Origin: Bremia lactucae
Taxonomy: Eukaryota; Oomycota; Peronosporomycetes; Peronosporales; Peronosporaceae
Assembly (NCBI RefSeq): GCF_004359215.1
Contig: NW_027152029.1
Coordinates: 400,225-464,224 of the forward strand
Length of the DNA stretch: 64,000 nucleotides
Direction: 5' to 3'
A model generated the notes under the pieces. That model searched no databases and had not been told where the DNA came from. It saw only the letters and a list, made by a program, of their open reading frames with translations. The translations under genes were made by a program, and so were the position numbers. This document shows, in pieces, positions 9,551-20,654 of the stretch; position 1 is the stretch's first letter, and the number at the start of each line of letters is the position of its first letter.

Positions 9551-10231
9551 CTTATGCAGGCCTTCCCAGCTTCAGTAGTTCAAAAGGCCCGCAAAAAGAC
9601 TTCTCAATAATTGTGTAATTTCTTTGTTAAATAGCAAGATGCTTTTTCAGCAAAGAAATTACGAGCGAAAGCCGACAAACCTGAAACATAAGGAAATTGT
9701 GGCTTGCTTGCGCCCATGGTAGGTACAAAAAAGACCCCTAAGGTAAGTATGCAGTTCCGCGAAAGTTGGTAGAAGTAAAGTAAAATAAATTCATCCTTAG
9801 CTTGACAGCCAAAGACCAACTAACATGCATGCGCAAGAGCACACCTCCGACCCTTGTCGCTATTTTCCAGCTCTCCCTCTTGCTCGATTTGCTGCTCTTT
9901 CTTTTCGCTCCTCTTACGACTTGGCAATCAACTGCGGGCGCTCTTGGCTTTTTCTCACCTATTAAAAACAGTACATCTAACATCGCCAAGCAAAAACACG
10001 GTTTCTGATGTGCTCAAGGACAGTCACACCCATTACACTACTCTCATGTAGATAGTTAAGATGTGTGGCTATTGCGATTCCCTAATGTAATTTAGAGTGT
10101 GTGATGGTGTACCAAAGTCCAAAAGGGGATCTAACAACGACTAAAAGAATATGTTAATTTTGCGATATAGCGGAATAATAAATATGTTTTACGTTGTCAT
10201 TTTTAATCTGTAGTTTCTATCTAATCAACAC
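9551..10231. repeat. Duplicated segment, copy 2
   Basis: A near-perfect repeat of 8312-8994. It ends in CAACAC, whose last five bases AACAC are the left copy of the target-site duplication of the 10232-26467 array. Confidence 0.9.
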
Positions 10232-10674
10232 TGTAACGGGGTGTATCGTTACATGAAATTAACACTTAAATGTTGTTAATTAATATATTATCTAAAAGGC
10301 AGATAATATTTGGAGAACATTATTTTATATAGTAATGTTCAGAAAGCTTATCCATAAATAGGTACAGGCCATTATATCTATTTATCCCGCAGGCTTATCA
10401 GCTGTAAACGTAAACAAAGAGAGAGAGACAGATAAAATATCAATTGCATGTTTAATATTACTTTATAATTAAGTTAGCATTAACAGATAGAAAGAAGAGA
10501 TACTTAATTATATTAATACAGCTTTCATTTAACCCTCTTTAAGGTTGTTGTCTTAAAGAGAAGTCTTCCTCTGCACGTACTAGTGTACGTGAAGTGACGT
10601 AAGGCACCACTCGCAACTGAAGCAGTGCGAAGTGGACTTGTACTGAAGCAGTACAAGTCGTTGTGCCCCGTTAC
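10232..10674 (+). repeat. LTR1 (5' LTR of unit B)
   Basis: It starts TGTAACGGGGTGTATCGTTA and ends GTTGTGCCCCGTTACG (terminal A mutated to G). At 443 bp it is full length compared with LTR3. It belongs to the CTGTAAACGTAAAC variant, like LTR3 and unlike LTR2. Confidence 0.9.
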
Positions 10675-10810
10675 GAACTCTGTAGTCCGTCCAAGCACCA
10701 CATTTCCCACATCTAACATGGACATGTTAAAGGATAGTGGGAATACGCATCACGTTTCGCGTTAAAGTTACTCCTTTCGAAGTGATATCAAAAGGAGTGC
10801 GGTCGAACGA

Positions 10811-11650
10811 ATGAGTTCGACCGTAGGAAACGATGCCATCTTGGCCATGCTGTCCGGTTTGGACAGAGATGCCCTCCATTCAGCCATCACCAAGTTCATA
10901 AAACATGAACTTGACGAGATGAAGAAGAAGGTAGCCTTGCTGAATCTGCAAGGCTCTCAACAGACAGAACTGTTGAGGTTACAACAGGTACAGACCCCTG
11001 TACCTGGGATGACGCACACACGTCGTCCGGAAACCTTAAAGATAGACATCTCTAGTATAGCGGAGTCGAAAGAGGACTCCCTTTTAAGGTAAATCGTCGA
11101 ATTGAGCGATGCCATAAAGGCTCGTCACATCGTCGCCGAGCAAACGCAAGTCGCATTTGCTTAATCAAATTTGGCAGGTCGTGCCAAAACTTGGGCATTG
11201 GGCCTTCACTTGCGCTACCCATATGTCTTTGGGTCGCTAGAGGTTTTTAAAACCCGACTCAAACAGACGTTTGAACCGCCTAGGGCTGAGTTCAGAGCTC
11301 GTTCAGAGCTTCCGAAACTCAAGCAAGGCAAGCGTGATGTTCCCGCATATGCCCAGCACATACGACTCTTAGCGAGTTGTATTACAAATAACCCAGTCCA
11401 TGAACTCACGTTAATTACGGTGTTCATGCAAGGTCTTACGGATGGTCCCGTAAAGACCCAACTGTTCCGCTTAGAACTGGATACGCTTGAAGAAGCAATA
11501 TCCGTTGCGGAACAGGAGGACTTTAGCTTGAGACAGGCTCAAGCTAGCTCGTCATCGTATCGTCCTCCAAGACGACACGAGTTAGGAGGTCCAGAACCCA
11601 TGGAACTCTCTTACGTCAAAAACGAGAGACCTTGCTTTTCGAACAATTAG
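10811..11650 (+). pseudogene. gag of unit B (capsid-like region)
   Basis: One frame with two in-frame stops (near 11090 and 11162). It begins MSSTVGNDAILAMLSGLDRD, is followed by an amphipathic Lys/Gln-rich helix, then the conserved retrotransposon gag core: AGRAKTWALGL, FKTRLKQTFEPP, LPKLKQGKRDVPAYAQHIRL and FMQGLTDGPVKTQLFRLELD. The product would form the virus-like particle. F, G and C have homologues. A start at 10811 is chosen because the same Met is kept in C at about 18013. Confidence 0.8.
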
Positions 11651-12527
11651 CGATTGCAGAAATGTCATTGCTGCCAAAAATTATGACACTACGCTCATGA
11701 GTGTAGTGCCCCACGCCCAGCACTGAAAGGTACTGAAAGGTACTGAACGTATTTTTGGATCGTATGCTAAAAAGGGCAACGGTCGCGGGTCCGACGTTGT
11801 TGCGAAATCGCAACAGCGAAGCGGACCGCCAAAAAAACGGTCGGGGTCAGTAGGGGCGCAACGCCCTACTGATCCAGCAACCTCAAGAGAATTTGCAAAT
11901 CTCTTGACAAAAGTTGCTCCAGACACACGATCATTATGTGTCTCTGCACCTGGCGATGAGGTATCCCTCATCACCTTGAAGTTAAAAGTGACAAATGATT
12001 TGTCACTTAGGGCCCTAGTGGACTGCGGAGTGTCAAATAACTTTATTCGTCGCTAGTCACTAGAGGGTCGTAGGCTCAAATATATTGAGCGCGACATCCC
12101 TCCAACGAGGATGACGGTGCGTCTAGCGACAGGCGCATCGATAACAGTGATGAAACGCGTAGTGAAATTTTACTACTCGTTTCAAGATTCACAGTACGAT
12201 GATGATTTCATCGTACTGGATTTAGATGACAAATTTGATGTCATTCTAGATTTACCTTGGTTCAGAAAATATGAGCCAAGAATCTGCTGGCAGCATCGAT
12301 CCGTAAAAATGCCTGCTACTTGTTCATCAGATAACCATCTGATGAACGTCTTGGAGCGTCCACAAGCGTGTGGATGTACTGCGAGTGAGTGCGATGGCCT
12401 CACTTGTGGTACGGTCGTTTGTACGACTGCACAAGATCAGAGCGTGATTACTAATCTTACTATTGAGTCAGCTGCCGGCGGTTGTTGCATATGCACAGGC
12501 AGCGCTGAAGGTTCACCACTCAAATAA
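11651..12527 (+). pseudogene. Zinc knuckle and aspartic protease of unit B
   Basis: A CCHC knuckle (KCHCCQKL, stop, HYAHECSAP) at about 11655-11710 keeps all four ligands around a stop codon. A frame shift and an Arg/Lys-rich linker follow. The protease begins LRALVDCGVSNNF at 12006-12045, where DCGVS stands for the usual D[ST]GAS with the catalytic Asp at 12021. After one more stop it continues in the same frame from 12111 (VRLATGAS, YDDDFIVLDLDDKFDVILDL). The ending with alternating Cys is variable. Confidence 0.75.
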
Positions 12528-12899
12528 GTCGAGTGAATTGAGACATGAATGTACGCCTAGCGAGCGACATTTAAGGAAGATACCGGTTGCCTAAAATAGA
12601 CAACACGATAATCCTAAGTCTGGTAGAGAGTCGACCGTATAGGACCCGACTGTGATAGCGCAACCACATTCGGAAGACGTTGAGAGAATAATTCCCCACG
12701 TACTTGACGAGAAATCTCCTTAAATAGTTAATGCTAAAGTGACTAGACTTCAACTTCCTGAGGGATTAATCCCTCGGCAGCCTGTATAAAAGGGGTCCCA
12801 GGAAGAAACTGAGACATTGAATGTCTTGGTTAATGACGGGTAAGGAATACTCTTGATCTGTATGCGCCTCCGAAGTTAACTTCGGAGATAACTCAATAC

Positions 12900-13960
12900 C
12901 AACCCTAGAACCTAAGCGGTTCTTGAGAGATCTCCATAGTGGTAGAATCAAGCAGATCTACGTACTCGTCACAGAGGACGAATACGTAATCGATATTCGG
13001 TCAGCGCTAATTTTTATAGAGAACGAACGGGATCTCAGCAGCTCATTGATGGACGAAAGTGTCCTCGATGTGACGACTCGGATTGAGAGATATCCTACTC
13101 AATCCTGGGAGTTACTTAAGACAAATCCTACATACAAAGATTTAATTGAATTCAGGGATGTATTCCCTAAAACAGTTCCATGCGAGTTGCCTAAGGATAA
13201 AGGCACACGACATAAGATTAAGCTTAAACCGGGCTTGATGTACTGTGTCATGAAGCAGTGGCCACTGAAGAAGTAATCATAGATGGTATGTCTAAGAATT
13301 CGATCTTTTCGTCTATGGATCTGATGGATGGGTTCTATCAAATCCTTATGCGTGAACGCGACATCCCATACACACCAGTGAGCACTCCCAGTGGGATGCT
13401 CTGGGAATGGATAGTGATGCCTCAGGGGCTTAGTAACGCCCCTGCAACATTCAGCAGATGCGTAACAAATCTGTTGAGACCGGTCCGAGAATTCTCACCG
13501 AGTAATTAAATTGACTCTAGAAAAGGCCATTCGAAAGGTCGTGGGGTCGAATCCCACAATATTTCGACGATGTATTCGTCCATAGCCGGCCATGGACGGT
13601 AAGACGGACGTGGAATTCATAAAACTCACGTTCGTCAGGTTCTTACACTAATGCGAAAACATAAGTTGTATGCAAATCTCAAGAAGTGTATATTCGCTGC
13701 AAGCGAAATATAACTTCTTGGGTGCATCGTCGGTAAACACGGCGTGCGCCCTGATCCCGAAAAGATCAAGGCAATCACCGACTGGCCAGTTCCAGTCGAT
13801 GTCAAGGGACTTAGAAAGTTCCTTGGTTTAGCGGCGTACTTACACAAGTACTCACGCAATTATGCAGAGATGACAGTACATCTCTCTCGTCTCTTGAAAA
13901 AAGACGAGAAATGGTTATGGAACGCTGATTGTCAGTGTTCGTTTAAAGGTATCAAGCAAA
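12900..13960 (+). pseudogene. Reverse transcriptase of unit B, with deletion and small insertion
   Basis: The linker and N-terminal RT run from RFLRDLHSGRIKQIYVLVTE through VFPKTVPCELPKDKG to CVMKQWPLKK, where about 190 bp present in unit C are missing. RT resumes at SKNSIFSSMDLMDGFYQILM and PQGLSNAPATF. The catalytic YFDD is intact at 13560-13571 but is preceded by a ~55-bp insertion (about 13504-13559) that shifts the frame and holds a tRNA-like T arm. The thumb region is GVRPDPEKIKAITDWPVPVD then LRKFLGLAAYLHKYSRNYAE. It is not functional. Confidence 0.8.
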
Positions 13961-14486
13961 GCTTGATGCAATCGCCCATCTTGACGATTGCAGATCGAGA
14001 CAGACCATTTCATGTGGTCTGTGACGCCAACATTTCGCAATCGGCTGCGCGTTAATGCAATACGATATAAACGGCGCGGAGCGCGTCGTCTTTCCAATTG
14101 CATCAGCTGCAACCAGCTGAACGCAATTACCCAGTGCATGACAAGGAACTCCTTGCTATGAAATATGCATTGGCTAAATTTAGGGTCAATCTCCTCGGAG
14201 ATAGACCGTTCATCGTATATACGGACCGTGCGTCATTACGCACGGCCGTGAATAGCCCACACGTCTCGCAAAGAATGGCGAGGTGGCTACCCTTCTTCGC
14301 GGAGTATACTTTCTCCGCGAAAATAAACCAGGACGACTTAATGTCGTCGCTGATGCGTTATCACGCCGACCCGATTTCGAGTCAGCAGTACACTACAACA
14401 GTGAAATAAATCCCACTGTTGCAACACTCACAACGAGTGTTCCGTTATCAACCTTAGTTAATGACATAATAAAAGCCTACACATAA
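13961..14486 (+). pseudogene. RNase H of unit B
   Basis: IADRDRPFHVVCDA (first catalytic Asp) near 13985-14030 is followed by a frameshift. The frame resumes with QPAERNYPVHDKELLAMKYA (catalytic Glu) at 14110-14170 and IVYTDRASLRTAV (second Asp). The end (ADALSRRPDFES) is in a third frame near 14345-14375. In vivo this would degrade the RNA of the replication hybrid. Confidence 0.75.
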
Positions 14487-14599
14487 GATAAGGACCTTCT
14501 ATGTTTGATGGATCAATTAATGAATCCATCCGATAAATCTTTAAAGATTTACCGGCATCCGATCGATCACAACATGCAACGGCTTTTTGTATTTCGCAG

Positions 14600-15895
14600 C
14601 CTTTGCCGGCGACACTCCACGTGTCGTCGTCCCAACTCAATGATTTTCGCTTGCGCATCATGTATGAGTTTCAGGATGCTCCAACAAGTGGGCATCGTGG
14701 ACGTGAGAAGACTTACCCCACAGTAAGTCGCAACTTTTACTGGCCCCGCCAGTATCAATTTGTGCGCAAGTACATTCGTGCTTGCGAGGTATGTCAACGG
14801 GTGAAGTCTAGCACTTCATCGTGTACCTCTTCAACCTCTCCCACTTCCGGCAGAATGTTGGCAGTCCGTATCTATGGACTTCGTCTTCGGATTTTCCGAA
14901 GACGATCACAAAAACAATGGAATTCTTGTTTTTGTAGACACATTCAGCAAGATGGTACATCTTGCTGCAGTACCAGAGTCGATTACGGCTCCGGGTTGAG
15001 CCCGTGTCTATCGACACGGTATTCAAACTCCACGTTTACCCCGTGAATTGGTCTCGGATAGAGATCCACGATTCACGGCTGAGTTCTGGCAATCCGTGTT
15101 CCGATCTCTCGAAACACGGCTGACTATGTCAACATCCGATCACCCGGAAACGGATGGTCAAACAGAACGCGTAAATCGCATCCTTGAAGAGTACTTTGAG
15201 GTTACGTCCAATCGTATCCGAATTGGAGCGAGTTTTTACCGATGGTCGAATTCGCCATCAATAATTCGGTGCATGCGTCAACAACGCATACACCGATCTT
15301 CGTGAATGGCTTACGCCATCCTCGCATTCCCACCCAATCAGAGGAATCCCTTAGTTTAAGGGGGGGGGTGGATTCGCACGAGCAAAACCAATTCTGGCTC
15401 ATGCTTATCACGCGTCGAAAATATCAACGACGCGAGTGATGTCGATGTCGATTTCTTCGACATCGAAGATGAGAAAGATCTCATGGCAGTGCGCACAAAG
15501 CGTACTGAAAAAGACAAAATAAATGAGTCAGCAGAGGAATTTCTGCTAACTCGAGAATCAGTATCCGTTTCGTACAGGATTCCATTGCTAACGCAGTGGA
15601 CCGTCAGAAACGGCATGCAGACAAACATGGAAGAGCAAATGTTCATTCATTTAAAATTATTGATCTAGTGCTACTCTCTACGGTAAACCTACCTAAGCGT
15701 GTAATCACTAATGTGGGTAGCAGTAAACTACTAACCATGTTCATTGGACCTTTCTGTGTACTGCATCGCAGAGGCAATGCATACACAATAGAATTGCCAC
15801 GTAGGATGCGAACGCATCCTACGTTTTACGTTGGTCGGCTCCGCCCGTACCATCACGCGGCTTCTTCCGAGGACGGATCTGACCGCCCTTTTTAA
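14600..15895 (+). pseudogene. Integrase of unit B (H2C2, core, GPY/F)
   Basis: The zinc-binding part is at 14660-14800 (GHRGREKTYPTVSRNFYWPR, VRKYIRACEVCQRVK). The core is frameshifted: the first Asp region near 14870, LVSDRDPRFTAEFWQ at 15045-15080 and HPETDGQTERVNRI at 15140-15180. The GPY/F domain is MFIGPFCVLHRRGNAYTIEL followed by RTHPTFYVGRLRPYH at 15738-15855. All catalytic motifs can be found, but in different frames. Confidence 0.8.
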
Positions 15896-17354
15896 GAATC
15901 CCTAAAAGATTCTTGTGATCGCGAACCAGATTCTCATGTTGAGCCTGGAGTTTCTCATGCCGGTTCCGAATATCCTCGAAACTGCGATGAGCTGACGACA
16001 GCTCATCACGAGTAGCGTGATATTTCCGTTCGTACTCCAACATGGAGTACGCACTCTTCGAACGGTCTTCCAACCGCTCGATATGGTGATCCTGCACCGT
16101 CTGCTCCAACTAGCGACGCTTGCCGCGCTCGTTGTCAAGTCCCTCCTCCAAATCATGGAGGAAGTGATCGATTTTGTCGAGGTTATCCACCTTCACATGA
16201 TAGCTGGGAGCCTCGTTCCGAGCTGGTTGCTGACGTTGAGGGCCTCGTCCGTCAGTATGACGAGACCCATCCGATGGTTCAGAAGGTCCATCTGAAAACA
16301 CGCGCCCCTACCGCTTGTAAATCGACTGCAAAACGTCAATCGCATCCCGCGTCTCAATAGAGATGCGAGCCTTTCCCCAGGGCGAAGAAAGGGAATAGAT
16401 ATCCCCTTTTACCCTCTTCGAGTTGTCAGCACAACACGGACAGGGATCACCCCACGTGAGGCATGGAAGCCCAGCCTCACGTGACAACCGATGCAATTTA
16501 TACTTTTCACCGGTTGGAGTTCTTTTCTCAAACTTAACGCGATTTGCGTAAAGTTTTTGAAGCCAGGCTTCCGTCCAATGTCTTTGACATTGCGAATGAA
16601 CGCGCTCCAGGCTTGCATAAGCGATACTTTATCTCGCTTCTTGTTGCAACTAAACCATCGATGCTTAAGAAAAGCATCGAGATAAAAATCTTTCTCTGCG
16701 CGAAAGTTCTTCGCGCTGGGATCAAGGCCGTATAGCTTTGTCGCAATAAATAAGGGATATTTATTGTGAGGAGTAGTTTCTCCAGACAAGCTTGTAATTA
16801 GCCGTTCTGGCAAAAGCCCCGGCTTCTTTCAGGGGTGAGATGAGACATTTTATTGCCTTCACTCCCCTGAGTGGTACCCACTGAAGCAGGCGTTCCACAA
16901 GAACTTTTCTTACGATGGCTTACGCCACCGTCGTCACCTTGCACAGAATCAGTGCAGGTGACCGTATGGGAGATCGAACGGGCGATGAGGGATCATCCTC
17001 ATCGTCGGATCCAAATAGACTATTTACTCATCTATCGAATGAGCCCTCTCATTCAAAGGCTCATAGTCAGCCGCCTGACGTATAATAGGCGACTATTCCA
17101 TTCTCCTCGAGTCGGCCATTTCGTCCCGACTCGCATTTAAAGTCGACCTCCAAAGAGGGGTCGTATTCACGTGGTAAACCACCACGTGCATACGCAACAT
17201 CTAGTGTTGCGCGAGAGGAAGATACTAGAGATAAGAGTGCGTCACCCGCGGCTGCGGTTCGTGCAGCCGAAGGCGCCGCACCATTCGCATACCGCATGGA
17301 CTCGTTAACCATGTAATATAATTGAATATGATCGTTCTGACCAATCAACATCAT
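15819..17354 (-). pseudogene. Antisense gene of unit B (family 2)
   Basis: Minus strand, starting MMLIGQNDHIQLYYMVNESM at 17354, 77 bp from LTR2. Order of parts: Ala-rich N-terminus; RATLDVAYARGGLPREYDPS; acidic and Ser/Pro-rich region (frameshifted, 17067-16813); PERLITSLSGETTPHNKYPL and DAFLKHRWFSCNKKRDKVSL; the Cys signature HRLSREAGLPCLTWGDPCPC at 16496 downward; IDKIDHFLHDLEEGL-like helix; then a long heptad-like segment (RSKSAYSMLEYERKYHATRD ... RHEKLQAQHENLVRDHKNLL) opposite the region between GPY/F and chromodomain. At least three breaks. No known family is recognised. Coiled-coil and Cys-rich parts suggest a structural or nucleic-acid-binding protein (inference). Confidence 0.65.
16165..16320 (+). 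pseudogene. Half chromodomain of unit B
   Basis: Only the C-terminal half remains on the plus strand: YPPSHDSWEPRSELVADVEG, then LVRQYDETHP. Compared with unit C, about 160 bp are deleted between GATTTTGTCGA and GTTATCCACC, taking the N-terminal half. The antisense frame stays open across this deletion. Confidence 0.75.
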
Positions 17355-17417
17355 TTTAATATTAATTGGTCACATAGTGACCACTCCATCCAATGACAGT
17401 CAGAGTGATTGTCGTTT

Positions 17418-17430
17418 AAGGGAGGGGTGA
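17418..17430 (+). other. Polypurine tract before LTR2
   Basis: AAGGGAGGGGTGA lies immediately before the LTR TG. An identical tract precedes LTR3 (26010-26022), and AAGGGTGGGTGA precedes the family 3 LTR at 49951. Confidence 0.75.
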
Positions 17431-17868
17431 TGTAACGGGGTGTATCGTTGCATGAAATTAACACTTAAAGGTTGTTAGTTAATATATTATCTAAAAGGTA
17501 GAGAATATTTGGAGAATATTACTTTACATGGTAATATTCTAAGGACTTATTTATTGGTAGATATAGACCATTATACTTACTTTCTCCCGGTCCAGTCAGC
17601 GCTTGACGCGCGCAATGATAAAGACAGATAAGACTTTAAGTACATATTTGTATTGGTTTATAATTAAGCTAGTATTAAGTAGATAGATAGAAGAACTTTT
17701 TTATATTTAATACAGTTGTCATTTAACCCTCGTTAGAGCGAGCGTTTAAAAGGGAAGACTTCCTCTGCACGTTCTAGTGTACGCGAAGTGACGTGAGGCA
17801 CCACTCGCACTGAGGCAGTGCAAATTGGACTTGCACTGAAGCAGCACAAGTCGTAGTGCCCCGTTACA
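17431..17868 (+). repeat. LTR2, shared by units B and C
   Basis: It starts TGTAACGGGGTGTATCGTTG and ends GTAGTGCCCCGTTACA, 438 bp. It is followed without a gap by the primer-site-like CCTGGAAGCACTTGTAGTCC and by gag. About the first 90 bp match LTR3 closely. The middle part belongs to the other LTR variant (GGTCCAGTC...GACGCGCGC). Confidence 0.9.
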
Positions 17869-18353
17869 CCTGGAAGCACTTGTAGTCCGTTCAAGGACCA
17901 CAGTTCCTATCATCTAACATGAACATGTTAGATGGTAACGGAAACACGCATCACGTTTCGCGTGACAGCTACTCCTTTCTAAGTGACATAGAAAGGAGTG
18001 CGGTCGAACTAATGAGTTCGACCGTAGAGAACGATACCATCCTGGCCATGCTGGCCGGTTTGGACAGAGATACCCTCCATTTAGTCATCGCCAGGTTCAT
18101 ACAACATGAGCTTGACGAGGCGAAGGGGAAATTAGCCTTGCTTAATTAGCAAGGCTCTCAACAGGCAGAACTAGTGAGGTTACAACAGGTACAGACCTCT
18201 GAACCCGGATGACGCACACGCATCGTTCCAATTTAAAAGATCGACATCTCTAAGTATAAAGGAGTTCAAAAAGACCCCCTCTCAAGATGGTTTGCTGAGT
18301 TTGACGATACCTGCTATAAGGGCTTGTCATATCGTCGACGAGCAAATGCAAGT
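17869..18353 (+). pseudogene. Primer-site region and N-terminal gag of unit C
   Basis: After LTR2 comes CCTGGAAGCACTTGTAGTCC; related sequence follows the LTRs of E, F, G and L, so it is probably the tRNA primer site. The tRNA is not identified. Gag begins near 18013 (MSSTVENDTILAMLAGLDRD) and is open to 18149 (17919-18149 as one frame). It then degrades and is cut at 18353 by a reverse-oriented LTR. The rest of gag and protease is missing from unit C. Confidence 0.75.
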
Positions 18354-18864
18354 TGTAACGGGGCACTGCGACTTGTACTGCTTCAGTCCAAGTCCACTTC
18401 ACACTGCTTCAGATGTGAGTGGTTCCTCTCGTTAGGTGACGTACACTGTACGTATAGAGGAATACTTCTCTGAAGGAAGTTAGCTTAAGAGTGTAAGATG
18501 AAAACTGTATTAATATAGTTAAGTGTCTTGTTAATCTATCTTTGTAAATGTTGTCTTAACTACGCAGGACACCGGAAAGGATGTGCTTCTGCGAGAGGCG
18601 TGACTCCTACACCTTCTACAGCTTCATCGAGATACTAAACATGTAAATGAATTCTTATCTATCTTATCTCGTAACTCTTTTTGATTACTTCTACAGCTGA
18701 TTAGTCTGCGGAATAAATAGACATAATGGCCTATACCTATTTATGGATAAGAATTCAGGAAATTACTATTTAAATTAATTTCCTCCAAATATTATCTACC
18801 TTTTGGATAATATTAATTAACAATCTTTTATTTTTAATTTCATGTAACGATACACCCCGTTACA
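18354..18864 (-). repeat. Reverse-oriented LTR inside unit C
   Basis: It reads TGTAACGGGGCACTGCGACT to ...CGATACACCCCGTTACA, the reverse complement of a family 2 LTR (511 bp). About 60 bp are extra relative to LTR1/LTR3 (around 18555-18620). No matching 5-bp duplication was found at its edges (CAAGT versus CTTGA). Its right edge joins the MULE remnant directly. Confidence 0.85.
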
Positions 18865-20640
18865 CTTGATATGTACATACTCAAATTCTGATAAGTCACG
18901 CCTCGTAGTATTCTTTGATTTGTTTCGGGCATTGATTGGGCGACCACGGGTTTCAAAATTAATGGCTGGAGGCTTGGGCTTTACCAATTTGCTTTGCCAG
19001 TTCAAAAGTTGAGTAACTTGTGCAATGGTTTCAATATTTGCTGCTACTGGCAATAATTGCAAGCGCTTGCTAATGACTTCCCTTTGCATTTTGATGTCAT
19101 TGTCAAAATTCTGGTCAGAAATTGAGCCTTTGGTTCTTTCCTTCCAATGGAGATGCCATTGTTCATAAAAATCATCTGCAGTTAGCATGCCGCTCTTATT
19201 CACAAGTTCCTGAACCATATGCATACAAGAGATTCCCATGATGCCGTTGCAAGGCTCAAGATTTCCCTATAACTTTTAAAACTCTGTTAGACATCTTTTC
19301 AGAGCAAATTTTAGATTTTTCCCGAGACCGAGGTAAAGACTGGGGGGTTGCCAAGCATATGGTGCATTTTATTTTCACTTTGCTTTGCTTCCATTACCTT
19401 CACCTGTTGTGATTTCAGGAAATGTATAAAATACAGGATTTGACTAACGAAATATGAATTTGTTTTGGCCTTTGCTTGGAAATAACATAAGAATTCAACA
19501 AACCTGATGTTTCACAGCAGTGTAAGCTTGTTAGATACAAAGAGCAGGTCCCCAGTTGACACTTGGAGAAATTTTCTGATGTATGCATGGGCCCCTTCAT
19601 CCGTGATGTTGCCTTGTTGCCAAAATACGATCTTTTGAGGTCCAAGCATCTACGAATTGATCTTTGTAGGTGAGCCATGTTTTGGTAATATACCCAAGAA
19701 TTTCAGGAAAGGCAAAAGAAAAGTTGCGAGTTTTCCAACTGTGATTGATACATTATCTTCCGATTTTGCGACCACAAATGCCTGCCACTTGCATAAAATT
19801 CCATTCCGCAAAAGGCCTGCGGGAAAGGGTCTTTTCCACTTAGCCAAAACGTTTTTGTTTATCTACCATCTGCACAGAAGGTTCACCGATATGGGAATAT
19901 CTTGCCTACAGCTGCCATGAGTGTCAATTCACGGTCTGTGATGATAACCCTAGGTAAAGAAGTGTCTGGCCAGATGGTGATAAGTTTGGTCAAGGCCCAC
20001 GTATAGCCCTTTTCTTTTTCATCTCGGAGAAAGCAAAAGTCCATTGTGAATTGAGAATTGAAGCTGGTAATGCCAACAAAATGCAGTTATGGAAGATGAT
20101 ATCTGTTTGTTTTGTAAGTGCAATCCATAAGGATTACATGATGATAGTGGTTCGCGAGTTAAGTGCTTGCTTCTGAGCAAAGAAATTAGCTGTGATCCTT
20201 TCATGGTCATCTAAAGCCGACAAATACATGGAATTGCTGTCTCTCAAATCATCAAGAAGTGTTTGTAGGGGTGTTCTTCCTGCTAATATCTCAGTTTGCA
20301 CTTTGACTCGTTCACTGTAGATGGTTCGGAGACAAGCAAGTGATCCGCAGTTTGTTTTGCGTATTGTTGACCAAATCCCAAGTTGTTTAATACCAGCAAG
20401 AGTTATGTTCCTTACATCCTTTGCCTCCTCAAGCTAAAGCTTTCTGTGGGATGGGTGACCAGATGGATGAGAGGAAGGTTCATGATTATGCAGTGGATTT
20501 TCACCTTCAAATTCATTTCCTGTCTTTTTTTGAAAATTTTTCGGTAAGTAAGAATGGACAAACATTAAGTCTTGTTGTTCTATGCGTGGTTCGTAGTAGG
20601 GAATGTTTAGTTTGTTTAGTGAGACGTGTACTTTAAAAAA
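18865..20640 (-). pseudogene. Mutator-like (MULE) transposase remnant, middle and C-terminal parts
   Basis: On the minus strand, in order: LIDCTYKTNRYHLPLLHFVG (first Asp of the MULE DDE core, near 20130); EKEKGYTWALTKLITIWPDT; RVIITDRELTLMAAVGKIFP (second Asp, near 19940); ITDEGAHAYIRKFLQVSTGD near 19600-19550; and a C-terminal tail FETRGRPINARNKSKNTTRR followed by DLSEFEYV at 18980-18880. These are hallmarks of MULE transposases, which cut and paste DNA. Stops and frameshifts occur throughout. The N-terminal DNA-binding domain is absent; a similar one lies at 50457-50800. No terminal inverted repeats were identified. Confidence 0.8.
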
Positions 20641-20654
20641 GGTAGTGAATATAA

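Noticed and set aside
11681..11974. 97-codon minus-strand frame over the protease linker of unit B
   Set aside because: It is a shadow of the Arg/Lys-rich gag-protease linker; no equivalent was found in other copies.
16017..16295. 92-codon plus-strand frame in unit B
   Set aside because: It is opposite the antisense gene and out of frame with the chromodomain; the true sense text is in another frame.
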